Part shown: in pieces, positions 8,807 to 18,300 of the stretch
How positions within the stretch are numbered: position 1 is the first letter of the stretch
Layout of the letters: every line of letters starts with the position of its first letter
NCBI GenBank assembly: GCA_031179305.1
Contig: JAPSHX010000013.1
Location: 44,392 to 108,391 of the forward strand
DNA: 64,000 nt
Reading direction: 5' to 3'
DNA from: Paenarthrobacter sp.
Lineage (GTDB): Bacteria; Actinomycetota; Actinomycetes; Actinomycetales; Micrococcaceae
Position numbers and translations under genes: made by a program
The notes under the pieces: model-generated
The model's database searches: none
The model's input: only the letters and a program-made list of their open reading frames with translations
What the model was told of the DNA's origin: nothing

Positions 8807-11800
8807 TTAGATCAGGTGATCCGACAGGTGGTTCGGCGTACCGAAGCGGTGGGCCGTGATGGACACAGCCTGCTCGCGGAGGAACGGGAGCATCTCGATG
8901 CGGCCGGCCTGGGTCACAGCACCGTGGTAGACCGCGACGTCCGGACGGCCACCCATTGCTGCGCTCAGTGCGGCGAAGTCGCCACCGATCAGGCGGATCC
9001 GGCCGGCGTCGAAGTTGGCCGCACGGGCCATCCACGCGGCGTCGTCCTCAATCCGCACGCTGACGCCCAGGTTCGCGAACACGGTCACCACCGCGTCGGG
9101 AAGCACGACGGCGGAGCTCACCTTGAGCGCCGAACCCGCCACTGCACCGGCTGCTACGACACGGAGCAGCTCAGCGAGTCGCTCACCTTCGGAAAGCCGG
9201 ATGGTGACCGGGAGGGAACGGTAGCGGAAGACGTTGCGCTCTGCAGACAGTGCGGAGACGTCCTTGCAGGTGCCGAACTCGGCTTCCCAGGCCGCTGCGT
9301 CACTGAAGAGTGACTGCTGCAGGGTCTGCAGTTCCTCAGCGGACACGTCCGCTGACTTTGCGGCGGAGAGAATCTGCGCTGCAGCGCCTTGAAGCACGGT
9401 GCCGCGCTTGGCCTTGGCCTCGTCGGGGAGCCAGCTGCCCAAGCCGATCAGGTAGTTCGGTCCGCCGGCCTTGGTTCCGGCACCGACGGCCGACTTCTTC
9501 CAGCCACCGAACGGCTGGCGCTGGACGATCGCGCCCGTGATGCCACGGTTGACGTACAGGTTTCCGGCCTGGATGGTGTCCAACCAGACGCCCATTTCGG
9601 CGGAGTCCAGGGAGTGCAGGCCTGCGGTGAGGCCGTACTCGATCTCGTTCTGGATAGCGATGGCTTCCTCGAGGGTTTCAGCTGTCATGACACCCAGCAC
9701 CGGGCCGAAGAACTCGGTGAGGTGGAAATAGGAGCCACGCTTGACGCCCGAGCGGATGCCCGGGGACCACAAGCGGCCGGTCTCGTCCAGGCGCTCGGGC
9801 TTGACGGCCCAGGTTTCGCCGTCGCCCAGTGTGGTGAGGGCGTTCAGGAGCTTGCCGTTGGCCGGTTCGATGATCGGCCCCATCTGCGTGGTGGCGTTGT
9901 CCGGGTAGCCCACCGTCAGGGAACGTGCGGCGTCGATCAGCTGGTTGTGGAAGCGGGCGCTCTTGGCCACCGAGCCCACCAGGATTACCAGCGACGCAGC
10001 CGAGCACTTCTGGCCGGCGTGGCCGAACGCCGAGTACACAACGTCCTTTGCAGCGAGGTCCAGGTCAGCACTGGGGGTGACGATGATGGCGTTCTTACCG
10101 GACGTCTCCGCGAGCAGCGGCAGGTCCTGGCGGAAGCTACGGAACAGCTCGGCGGTTTCATAGCCGCCGGTGAGGATCACGCGGTCGACGCTTGGGTGCG
10201 AGACCAGACGGGTGCCAAGCTCACGTTCTTCGAGCTGCACCAGCGCCAACACTTCGCGCGGCACGCCGGCTTCCCACAGGGCTTCCACCATCACGGAACC
10301 GGAGCGGCGGGCCTGCTTTGCAGGCTTGATCACGACGGCGGAGCCTGAGGCGAGCGCTGCGAGAGTGGATCCTGCGGGGATCGCCACCGGGAAGTTCCAT
10401 GGCGGGGTCACCACGGTGAGGTTGGCTGGGACGAACGTGGCGCCGTCCACCGTTTCCAGGTCCTTGGCACGCTCGGCGTAGTAGTGCGCAAAGTCGATTG
10501 CTTCGCTGACCTCGGGGTCGCCTTGGTCGATGGTCTTGCCCGTTTCGGACGCCATGACTTCCAGCAGCTCGGCCCGGCGGGCTTCGAGGGCCTCGCCGGC
10601 ACGGTGCAGGATGGCTGCGCGCTCCGCCGCGGGACGGGCACCCCAGGCCTTGCCGTGGTCCACCGCAGTGGCGATGATGCGGTCCAGTTCAGCGGCGTCG
10701 GAGACCTTGGTGGCATCGACGGTCTTGTTGCCGGCGGTGGAACCGGGAATGCGACTGAGGATGTCGCGGCCCCAGGCACGGTTGGCCGGGAGCGCCGGGT
10801 CCGTGTCGGGGGTGTTGCTGAAGCCCTCAAGCGGGGCAGGCCCTGCCGGGAGGCGGCGGTCCTGCTTGCGGTTGGGGCCCGGAACTTCGGCCGTCATGCC
10901 GGCCAAGGAGTCCAGGAAGCGTTGCTGCTCGCGCTTGAAGAGGGCTTCGTTTTCACTGAGTTCGAAGACCGCGCTCATAAAGTTTTCCTGGCTCGCACCT
11001 TCTTCGAGGCGGCGGATCAGGTACGCAATGGCGACGTCGAACTCACCCGGGTGGACCACCGGTGTGTAGAGAAGCAGGCTGCCGACGTCCTTGCGGACCG
11101 CGGTGGCTTGGCCGGTTGCCATGCCCAGAAGCATTTCGAACTCGATACCCTTCGTCACACCCCGCTGCTTGGCGAGCAACCAGGCGAAAGCGACGTCAAA
11201 GAGGTTGTGGCCTGCGACGCCGATGCGGACCGCGTCAATGCGCTCCGGGGTGAGGGCGTAGTTGATGACGTTCTTGTAGCTGGTATCAGAGTCCTGCTTG
11301 GTGCCCCAGGTGGCCAGCGGCCAGTCATGCAGGGAGGCTTCAACCTGCTCCATGGGAAGGTTGGCACCCTTGACCACACGGACCTTGACGGGGGCACCAC
11401 CCTGGGCACGGCGGGCGGCAGCCCATTCCTGGAGTTCCTGCATGGCGCCAAGGGCGTCCGGGAGGTAGGCCTGGAGGACGATTCCGGCCTCAAGGTTTCT
11501 GAACTCGGGCATGTCCAGGATGCGCTTGAACACCGCAATGGTCATGCTGAGGTCCTTGTATTCCTCCATGTCCAGGTTGATGAACTTGGGCTTGGGGAAT
11601 GAAGCAGCAAGGCGGTAGAGCGGGGTGAGCTTCTCCACCACGTGGTCGACGGCTTCGTCGAAGGCCCACGGGGAGTGCGGTGCAACGGTGGAGGACTCCT
11701 TGATGGAAACGTAGTCCACGTCATCACGGGCAAGGAGCTTCAGCGTGCCTTCCAGGCGACGCTGGGCTTCGTGTTCACCCAGGACCGCTTCGCCCAGGAG

Positions 11801-12268
11801 GTTCACGTTGAGGTGTACCCCGTCCTGGCGGATCTTGGCAATGGCCGGGCCGAGCTTGGCGTCGGTGGCGTCCACAATGAGGTGGCCCACCATTTCGCGG
11901 AGCACCCGGCGGGCGATCGGGATGACCACCTGCGGGACGATCGGAGCCATGACGCCACCTACGCGTACAGCGCTGCGCATGTACCACGGGAGGAACTTGG
12001 GCACCTTCGGGGCGAGCTCGGCGAGCTTGCGGCCGGCGACCGACAGGTCCTCGGGGCGGATGACGCCGTCGACGAATCCGACAGTGAAGTCAAGGCCGTT
12101 CGGGTCCTTCAGGACGCCGGCGAGGCGCTGCGCGGATACATCCACGGGGATCTTGCCGGCTTCGGTAAGCCAGTGGCGGACCAAGGCGATGGCTTCCTGG
12201 GCCAAAGCATCGAACTGCCCGGAATCCTGGGTGCGCGGGGCGGTGGCATCCGGGAGGGTGCTGGTCAT
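8807..12268 (-). CDS. putA: Bifunctional proline dehydrogenase / L-glutamate gamma-semialdehyde dehydrogenase
   Basis: A 1153-aa enzyme that oxidises proline to glutamate in two steps. The FAD-dependent PRODH barrel is at about 150-450 (YVSIKESS, PVKVRVVKGAN, YTPVVHPGEFDVAIAYLIRR). The aldehyde dehydrogenase domain is at about 500-960 with catalytic Glu721 (LAETSGKN) and Cys755 (GHAGQKCSAAS). About 190 further C-terminal residues resemble the non-catalytic second ALDH-fold domain of long PutA proteins. There is no N-terminal ribbon-helix-helix, so it is not a self-repressing PutA. AGGAG directly precedes the ATG. The divergent LysR gene is the obvious regulator candidate. Confidence 0.96.
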   Translation of the reverse strand: MTSTLPDATAPRTQDSGQFDALAQEAIALVRHWLTEAGKIPVDVSAQRLAGVLKDPNGLDFTVGFVDGVIRPEDLSVAGRKLAELAPKVPKFLPWYMRSAVRVGGVMAPIVPQVVIPIARRVLREMVGHLIVDATDAKLGPAIAKIRQDGVHLNVNLLGEAVLGEHEAQRRLEGTLKLLARDDVDYVSIKESSTVAPHSPWAFDEAVDHVVEKLTPLYRLAASFPKPKFINLDMEEYKDLSMTIAVFKRILDMPEFRNLEAGIVLQAYLPDALGAMQELQEWAAARRAQGGAPVKVRVVKGANLPMEQVEASLHDWPLATWGTKQDSDTSYKNVINYALTPERIDAVRIGVAGHNLFDVAFAWLLAKQRGVTKGIEFEMLLGMATGQATAVRKDVGSLLLYTPVVHPGEFDVAIAYLIRRLEEGASQENFMSAVFELSENEALFKREQQRFLDSLAGMTAEVPGPNRKQDRRLPAGPAPLEGFSNTPDTDPALPANRAWGRDILSRIPGSTAGNKTVDATKVSDAAELDRIIATAVDHGKAWGARPAAERAAILHRAGEALEARRAELLEVMASETGKTIDQGDPEVSEAIDFAHYYAERAKDLETVDGATFVPANLTVVTPPWNFPVAIPAGSTLAALASGSAVVIKPAKQARRSGSVMVEALWEAGVPREVLALVQLEERELGTRLVSHPSVDRVILTGGYETAELFRSFRQDLPLLAETSGKNAIIVTPSADLDLAAKDVVYSAFGHAGQKCSAASLVILVGSVAKSARFHNQLIDAARSLTVGYPDNATTQMGPIIEPANGKLLNALTTLGDGETWAVKPERLDETGRLWSPGIRSGVKRGSYFHLTEFFGPVLGVMTAETLEEAIAIQNEIEYGLTAGLHSLDSAEMGVWLDTIQAGNLYVNRGITGAIVQRQPFGGWKKSAVGAGTKAGGPNYLIGLGSWLPDEAKAKRGTVLQGAAAQILSAAKSADVSAEELQTLQQSLFSDAAAWEAEFGTCKDVSALSAERNVFRYRSLPVTIRLSEGERLAELLRVVAAGAVAGSALKVSSAVVLPDAVVTVFANLGVSVRIEDDAAWMARAANFDAGRIRLIGGDFAALSAAMGGRPDVAVYHGAVTQAGRIEMLPFLREQAVSITAHRFGTPNHLSDHLI

Positions 12269-12333
12269 GGGGGCTCCTTCTGAGGCGGAGAAGTTTGTTT
12301 GTTTCCATCAGTATGGATCTACAATCACGTTAG

Positions 12334-12349
12334 GAAAAGCGATCTTTTC
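12334..12349. promoter_or_regulatory. Candidate LysR-type operator between putA and its regulator
   Basis: GAAAAG-CGAT-CTTTTC is a perfect inverted repeat in the putA/LysR divergent promoter region, 66 bp before putA and 43 bp before the LysR start. An interrupted dyad of about 15 nt fits LysR-family recognition. Binding is inferred. Confidence 0.45.
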
Positions 12350-12391
12350 TGACGAATATTGATTACCCATCCCGAACCTTTGGAGGCTGCC

Positions 12392-13321
12392 TTGCTGGAT
12401 GTCCGCAGGCTGCGTTTGCTGCACGAATTGAAGATCCGCGGAACCCTTGCCGAGGTTGCCGACGCGATGCAGTACAGCCCTTCATCGGTTTCCCAGCAGC
12501 TGACGTTGCTGGAGAAAGAAGCAGGGGTGGAACTGCTGCGCAAAGCGGGGCGCCGCGTACAACTGACACCTCAGGCAGAAATACTCGTGGCCCACACCGC
12601 TGCCCTGCTGGAAACCTTGGAGCGCGCGGAGACCGAACTCGCAGCTTCGCTGTCCATGGTCACCGGCACGGTCCGGCTCGCAGTGTTTCAATCCGCCGCG
12701 TTGGCGCTCCTTCCGGATTTCCTCAGCATCATGCGCCAGGAGTATCCCGAGGTCCGCGTGGAGATGACCCAGCGTGAGCCCGAGACCGCACTCTACGAAA
12801 CCTGGGCGCGCGACTTCGATCTCGTGGTGGCAGAGCAATACCCAGGCCACGCCGCCCCGCATCACAGCGGCCTGGACCGTGTGATCCTCACCAGCGATGC
12901 CATCCGCCTGGCCACTCCCCCGGTGGGATTGGGCGGCGAAACTGTTTCTTCGCTTGCGGACACCGCCTCAATGCCGTGGGTCATGGAGCCCCGGGGGGCC
13001 GCCTCCAGGCATTGGGCTGAGCAGGCGTGCCGTTCGGCGGGGTTCGAGCCCGACGTACGTTACGAAACGGCCGACCTCCAAGCACAGATCCGGCTCATCG
13101 AATCCGGAAACGCCGTGGCGCTCATGCCGGACCTGGTGTGGACGGGGAGAACCCGCACCGTCCAACTCCTGGACCTCCCGGGCCTTCCGAAGCGAACCGT
13201 GTTCACGTCCACCAGGACCGCCGGCCGCATCCACCCTGCAACCGCAGCCTGTCGTGAAGTGCTGGAGCGGGTTGCTGCGGCACAACAGCAGGATGCCGAG
13301 CAGCAGGCTGACGCCGGCTAA
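12392..13321 (+). CDS. LysR-family transcriptional regulator, probable putA regulator
   Basis: 309 residues. The start is TTG 12392: GGAGG at 12382-12386 lies 5 nt upstream, and the N-terminus then reads like the LysR consensus (LDVRRLRLLHELKIRGT). The HTH is at about 18-40 (GTLAEVADAMQYSPSSVSQQL) and the substrate-binding domain at about 90-300. The divergent position to putA suggests proline-responsive control, as for other LysR-type regulators beside catabolic genes. The last 20 residues are Gln/Ala-rich. Confidence 0.9.
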   Translation: MLDVRRLRLLHELKIRGTLAEVADAMQYSPSSVSQQLTLLEKEAGVELLRKAGRRVQLTPQAEILVAHTAALLETLERAETELAASLSMVTGTVRLAVFQSAALALLPDFLSIMRQEYPEVRVEMTQREPETALYETWARDFDLVVAEQYPGHAAPHHSGLDRVILTSDAIRLATPPVGLGGETVSSLADTASMPWVMEPRGAASRHWAEQACRSAGFEPDVRYETADLQAQIRLIESGNAVALMPDLVWTGRTRTVQLLDLPGLPKRTVFTSTRTAGRIHPATAACREVLERVAAAQQQDAEQQADAG

Positions 13322-13349
13322 TCTGACTGGGCTGGCCAGCTGGCCGGCT

Positions 13350-13448
13350 GGCGACACGCAAATTCGTGCGCGCCCAGGATCAGGGCCCATGACACGCGGA
13401 TTTGAGTGTCCCCTGCCCGGCTCCATGGCGAGGCCAAACATGGGTGTC
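13350..13448 (-). repeat. 99-nt dispersed intergenic element, copy A
   Basis: Read on the minus strand it starts GACACCCA and ends GTCGCC. The 3' part (GAATTTGCGTGTCGCC) matches copies B (31677-31775) and C (35172-35270), which are also exactly 99 nt. The interior is diverged and lacks the perfect 13-bp stem of B and C. The GTCGCC end faces the stop codon of the LysR gene, 28 nt away. Confidence 0.7.
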
Positions 13449-13472
13449 CCGGGTTTGTGGTCGAGGGAACGC

Positions 13473-13500
13473 AAAAGGCCCCAGTCCGAGGACTGGGGCC
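13473..13500 (-). terminator. Rho-independent terminator of tRNA-Ser
   Basis: A perfect 11-bp stem (GGCCCCAGTCC / GGACTGGGGCC) with a 2-nt loop lies 6 nt past the 3' end of the tRNA and is followed on the minus strand by TTTT. Confidence 0.85.
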
Positions 13501-13506
13501 AAACGC

Positions 13507-13590
13507 GGAGAATGGGGGATTTGAACCCCCGAGGGCGTTAACCCAACACGCGTTCCAGGCGTGCGCCATAGGCCGCTAGGCGAATTCTCC
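13507..13590 (-). tRNA. tRNA-Ser (anticodon GGA)
   Basis: An 84-nt cloverleaf on the minus strand. The 7-bp acceptor stem is GGAGAAT/ATTCTCC and the anticodon stem CACGC/GCGTG has loop CTGGAAC, so the anticodon is GGA (reads UCC and UCU). The long variable arm is typical of serine tRNA, and the T arm is GGGGG-TTCAAAT-CCCCC. CCA is not encoded. No integrase or duplicated 3' end is nearby, so it is not in use as an attachment site here. Confidence 0.97.
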
Positions 13591-13895
13591 TTGCTTCCGA
13601 TTCGAAAGCAGATACTACTGTACCTGAGAATTTCGGCATCGTGTAATCGGGCTGAATCACCATCCGCGGAAGGGTTCGAAGATAAGCCCGTTAACGGAAA
13701 AATGGACGCCCCCAACGCGCCCATTCTTGCGGTATCACCGTTGAGCTGCCGGGTCCGGCCCCTCGCTCCCAGGCCCCGCAGCTCACAACCTTGAGATTGC
13801 CCCAATCGGTGTACATACCCATGGTCCGCTGCGGTCCCTCGTTTTGCAATGGTTGAGACCTGTTTGTAGCCGAAGTTTATTGACAGGATGTCCTT
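13591..13895. other. Non-coding gap (305 bp)
   Basis: No credible coding frame is present. It should hold the tRNA-Ser promoter (a TAGTAT -10-like hexamer on the minus strand near 13610) and the promoter of the YqfO-like gene. A GC-rich hairpin with arms GAGCTGC (13743-13749) and GCAGCTC (13778-13784) encloses nested GGCC pairs; its function is unknown. Confidence 0.5.
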
Positions 13896-14219
13896 ATGGC
13901 TCAGCTGCATGCCCTGGTTCTCTACGTTCCTGAGACGCATATCGAGGAGGTCCTCCTGGCCATAGGCGACGCAGGCGCCGGGCGAATCGGCGACTATTCC
14001 CACTGCGCCTTTACTTCGCCAGGCACTGGCCGCTTCACGCCGCTGCTTGGAGCGCGCCCCTTTATTGGTGAGGTGGGGATCGAGGAGCAGGTGCCCGAAA
14101 CCCGGGTTGAGTGCGTTGTTCAGGAGGACATGCTCGACGGCGTCGTGCAGGCTTTGCGCGCGGCGCACCCTTATGAGGAGCCGGCTTTCATAACGTGGCC
14201 GGTGAATGGCTGGCGGTGA
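13896..14219 (+). CDS. YqfO/NIF3-associated PII-like domain protein
   Basis: 107 residues that resemble the PII/CutA-like domain inserted in NIF3-family proteins such as B. subtilis YqfO, here as a free-standing protein. The diagnostic segment is AAHPYEEPAF near the C-terminus, with a beta-alpha-beta pattern starting at LHALVLYVPETHIEEVL. Stand-alone members are common but have no firm function; metal or small-ligand binding is an inference from fold. Its stop is 11 bp from the stop of the convergent HTH gene. Confidence 0.75.
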   Translation: MAQLHALVLYVPETHIEEVLLAIGDAGAGRIGDYSHCAFTSPGTGRFTPLLGARPFIGEVGIEEQVPETRVECVVQEDMLDGVVQALRAAHPYEEPAFITWPVNGWR

Positions 14220-14230
14220 CGGGGAGCAGG

Positions 14231-14719
14231 TCAGGCAAAGATGGGCATTCGCCCGGCAGCCAATTCTCCATTGATCATTGCGATCTCGTCGGCGGACAAC
14301 AGCCTTGCATCCCCGCTAACGGCATGGCTCGAGACTGTTGCCCAGTTGACGACGTCCGACCAGCACCACAGTGAGACTCCCGCCTGAATGGCTGGACGAG
14401 GGAATGGAAAGGCCGCTTGCCGCTGGCCAGCAATCCAGTGAGCCACAGCCTGTCGCGTCGTTCCCAGCCGCTCGGCAATCTCACCCCTCGTGACATAGTC
14501 GAAATCAACGGCTTGAACCACTCCACCGAGATGACGAATCTGGTCAACAATCCGATGGGCGGCCTCCGTGCCGCTTTCGGCATCCTGCAGGACAGTCACA
14601 TAGGGCACTCCAGCGAAGCGAGACACGATCGCATCAAGCTGTTCCGCGAGTAGGTCTTCAACCGGCTCGGGAAGTTCCCCCAACCGGAGACGCACTTCGA
14701 AGGGCTGCTCGGTTTTCAT
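14231..14719 (-). CDS. HTH DNA-binding protein, putative antitoxin partner of HicA-like gene
   Basis: 162 residues from ATG 14719. Residues about 1-70 form an alternating strand/helix domain (FEVRLRLGELPEP...). Residues about 74-115 are a helix-turn-helix (TRGEIAERLGTTRQAVAHWI) followed by the FPRP...LWCWSDVVNW ending seen in AlpA/MerR-like site readers. A -10-like TATTCT lies 6 nt before the ATG with TTGTCA 18 nt further up, so transcription from this promoter would be nearly leaderless. The promoter holds the near-palindrome GTTGTCACTTGTCAAC at about 14744-14759, a candidate autoregulatory site. It lies 39 bp downstream of the HicA-like gene, same strand. Confidence 0.7.
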   Translation of the reverse strand: MKTEQPFEVRLRLGELPEPVEDLLAEQLDAIVSRFAGVPYVTVLQDAESGTEAAHRIVDQIRHLGGVVQAVDFDYVTRGEIAERLGTTRQAVAHWIAGQRQAAFPFPRPAIQAGVSLWCWSDVVNWATVSSHAVSGDARLLSADEIAMINGELAAGRMPIFA

Positions 14720-14758
14720 GGTCTTAGAATATTCCAAAGTGTTGACAAGTGACAACAG

Positions 14759-15025
14759 CTACCGCCGCCCTCTGAGTAATTCATGCTGACCCGGGCACCG
14801 ACGTGCGTCGCGCAGAAGGATCTTGGCTCGCTGGGTCGAATTCCTGGGAGTGCCGTCCACTCTCAACTGCGCACCGTTAGATCCACAGGGGCAGTACATG
14901 TAGAACTTGTGCCCCTGCCGCCTCAGCCTCCATCCGGAGACCGCCAGGACACGAACCACAGCGAGCACGTCCTTGTGAATCACGCCGGACACATCTTTGG
15001 GGTCCACCCACTCCCCACTACCCAT
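14759..15025 (-). CDS. Small HicA-like protein, possible RNA-targeting toxin
   Basis: 88 residues from ATG 15025. The core GWRLRRQGHKFYMYCPCG followed by LRVDGTPRN resembles the HicA dsRNA-binding fold, in which a helix is followed by Gly-x-His and strands; the histidine here would be the catalytic one. A Cys pair (CPC) sits within the core and is not part of classical HicA. The frame is open upstream to 15196, but that would run into the SRP RNA, so the shorter start is chosen. The next gene is an HTH protein, not a HicB. Similar pairs are, from memory, widespread in Actinobacteria as hypothetical proteins. Toxicity is inferred. Confidence 0.6.
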   Translation of the reverse strand: MGSGEWVDPKDVSGVIHKDVLAVVRVLAVSGWRLRRQGHKFYMYCPCGSNGAQLRVDGTPRNSTQRAKILLRDARRCPGQHELLRGRR

Positions 15026-15186
15026 CCCGCACCATAGCCACACCTTTCCGACGAACCTCTCCTGCAGTACGAGGTCTACCAGCCAGCCCCGACAAAATGA
15101 GAAGGCCAGCCAACCGCCGTCGAGCCTTATCCACAGCCCTTCCAGCCGATTCGAACCGCAACCCAAGTTCGGGTAAGCTTGTCGAC

Positions 15187-15274
15187 GGCCCCTCATGTGG
15201 CGTCATCCTGTTGAACTCCCCCAGGACCGGAAGGTAGCAAGGGTAGATGGGCTCTGGCGGGTGCATGAGGGGTC
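15187..15274 (+). ncRNA. ffs: Small bacterial signal recognition particle RNA (4.5S)
   Basis: A long hairpin with closing stem CCCCTCATG / CATGAGGGG. Its apex carries the conserved Ffh-binding elements: CCTGTTGAACTCCCCCAGG, then ACCGGAAGGTAGCAAGGGT, with the GGAA tetraloop and the symmetric and asymmetric internal loops. A -10-like TAAGCT at 15174-15179 precedes it. The position just upstream of dnaX is the usual one in actinobacteria. The ends are set by the stem and could be off by a few bases. Confidence 0.95.
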
Positions 15275-15314
15275 ACTTACTTTAACTGTCAGTCCCTATA
15301 GGTAGGTTTCACTT

Positions 15315-18300
15315 GTGACTGTTACAACTGCCCTGTATCGAAGGTATCGCCCGGACTCTTTCGCGGACGTTATCGGGCAGGAACACGTCACGGAGCCGCT
15401 GATGACGGCGCTCCGCAAGAACCGCGTGAACCACGCCTACCTCTTCTCCGGCCCCCGCGGTTGCGGCAAGACCACGTCCGCGCGCATCCTTGCCCGCTGC
15501 CTCAATTGCGCCGAAGGCCCCACTGATACTCCCTGCGGCAAATGCCCCAGCTGCGTCGAACTCGCTCGCGGCGGCTCCGGCTCGCTGGATGTCATCGAGA
15601 TCGACGCCGCCAGCCACGGTGGCGTGGACGACGCCCGCGATCTCCGCGAGCGCGCAACCTTCGCCCCGGTCCGCGACCGCTACAAGATCTTTATCATTGA
15701 CGAGGCCCACATGGTCACGTCCGCCGGCTTCAACGCGCTCCTCAAAATCGTTGAAGAGCCGCCGGAACACATCAAGTTCATCTTCGCTACCACCGAGCCG
15801 GACAAGGTCATCGGGACCATCCGGTCCCGTACTCACCACTACCCCTTCAGGCTGGTGCCGCCCGAGCCCCTGATGCAGTATCTCGAGCTCCTTTGCCAGC
15901 AGGAGAACGTTCCCGTGGCTCCCGGCGTGCTCTCGCTCGTCATCCGCGCAGGTGGCGGTTCCGTTCGCGACACCTTGTCCGTCCTGGACCAGCTCATGGC
16001 CGGCGCCGGTCCCAATGGCCTGGATTATGAGCTCGCTGTTGCGCTGCTCGGCTACACGCATGCTTCGTTGCTGGACGACATCGTGGATGCCGTTGCTGCG
16101 GCAGATGCTGCCACTGTGTTCCGTGCCGTGGACCGCGTCATCCAGACCGGGCACGACCCCCGCCGTTTTGTCGAAGATCTCTTGGAACGATTCCGCGACC
16201 TCATCATCGTCCAGGCGATGCCCGAGAGCGCGCAGGCCATTCTTCGTGGCATGCCAGCCGACCAGATCGCCCGGATGCGCAATCAGGCAACCAACTTGGG
16301 CGCGGCGGAACTGTCCCGAGCCGCAGATGTCACCAACACGGCGCTCACTGAGATGACCGGTGCTACGTCGCCGCGCCTTCACCTTGAACTGCTGTGCGCA
16401 CGCATCCTCCTGCCCAGCGCCGAGCAGACCGAACGTGGCATCGCTGCCCGCATCGACCGCGTGGAACGTCGCCTGAATTACACCGGCGACGACGGCGCCC
16501 CGGCTGTGGCTGCTGCCCCACCGGTTCCTACGGCTACTACGCCGATCGCACCTGCAGTGCCGGCACAGGCGGAAACTCCGGCTGCCCCGGCTGTCCCGGC
16601 GACACCCGCCGTTTCCCGGCAAGCCCCTGCTGCAGCATCTGCCGCGCCCGAGCAGTCCGCGTCCGCTCCGGAGCCGTCCCCTGCACATCCGTCCACAGAC
16701 GCTGGTTCGCGGGATGCCATCACAGCACCTCGAGTGTCCACCAACGATTGGCCCGTCGAAGACCGTCAGGCTGCGGGCCGCTCGCAGCAAGCTGCCCCAT
16801 CCCAAGCAGCCCAGTCTCAGCCACAGCCAACGCCCGCACCGCAACAGGCACCCGCCTCAGCTCCTCAGCCTGCTGCTGCTCCGGTTCCCGCTCCCGGAGG
16901 CACCGGCGATGTGGAAGCATTGCGCCGAGCTTGGCCGGATGTCCTGCAGACGCTGACCAAGATCAAGCGCAGCACTTGGGCGCTGGTTGAACCGAATGCC
17001 CAAGTGGCCCAGTTTGATGGCCAGGTGCTGACTCTGGCTTTCACAACTGGTGGCCTCGCGGGTGCGTTCGGCCGTGCGGATCACTCAGAGAACCTTCGGC
17101 AGGCGATCCACAAGACCATCGGCATCGACTGCCAGATCGTCGCCGTGGCTGGCGGCAACAGCTCAGCGAGCTCTGAGCCAAACCCAAAAGCACCTACTAG
17201 CCGGGAAGCTCCGGCTGCTGCATCACCCATGGGCGCCCCGGCGTCGGCCGGTGGTGTATCCCCGAAGGCAACAGCCACAGGTGTCACGTCAGCGCCTGCG
17301 GAAACAGCACCAACACCGGCGCCGGTGTCAGCTGTCGACTCCGCTTGGGGTCTCGCGCCGGCTGCCGCACCTGTAGCTTCCCCCGCTCCTGCACCGGCTG
17401 CCGCACCAGTAGCTTCCCCCGCTCCTGCGCCGGTACCGACACCAGCCGCCTCAACTCCGGCCGCTCCCGCGGGGCCAGAGCCTTCCGGCGACTACTCGCA
17501 CCCCGACGACGATTGGGGTCCGCCGCTCGACGAGGACGCCCCGCCGCTGGATGAAGAGCCTCCGGCGGATTGGGAGCCACCGGCTGGCTACGGCCACACG
17601 AGCTCCCAACCGGCTGCCTCAGCGTCGGCACCAGCAACACCGGCCAAGACCTCCACAACCGCGCCCCCGGCCGCAGCCGCAACGGCACCCGCTTCGAGCA
17701 CCACTGCGTCCGAGGATCCGTGGTCGCGCGCAGTCGAGCAGGCGCCGGGAACCTGGGTTGTAGGTACGGAGTCCAACGTGGGCAAGAAACCCGCGCAGGA
17801 CATCGAAGAAAGCGCGCCCGCAACTAACACCCCGGACTACGAACCGGCCGCGGCGCAAGCACCGGCGCCGGCAACGGCGTCCGGAACCTACGGTCACCCC
17901 ACCAATGCCGAGGAGAACCCGAGCTCCAGCTGGGACGTCGCACCGGCGTCGAGCTGGCCCGCAGCGCAATCCATGCCTGCCCCGGCAACCAGCAACGCCC
18001 CGGCGGCCTGGCCGTCGTTGGCGACTCAACCCGAGGAAGCGCACGGCTCCGTTGCGACGCTCGAGGAGGCTGCGCCGTCGGGCAGTCCAACTGGCCGCCA
18101 AAGCCTGTATCAGCGCTTAACGAACAGCCCCGAAGCCCAAGCGGGCCGTGTCCAGGCGCCGGTGAGGACCCAGTCGAAGCCGGAGTCAGTGGCGGAGGAC
18201 ATTCCCAGCCCGGAAGACGAAACCATCGAGGAGTCCCGGGTATTTGGGCGCGCCGCGGTGGAGCGTATTCTGGGCGGGAAGCTGATTGAAGAGCGCGCCT

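Noticed and set aside
13507..13590. tRNA-Ser as an integration site for a genomic island
   Set aside because: No integrase, no duplicated tRNA 3' end and no composition break nearby; the adjacent genes look resident.
14759..15196. 145-aa version of the HicA-like protein starting at 15196
   Set aside because: The start would lie inside the SRP RNA and the added N-terminus has no family resemblance; the ATG at 15025 is preferred.
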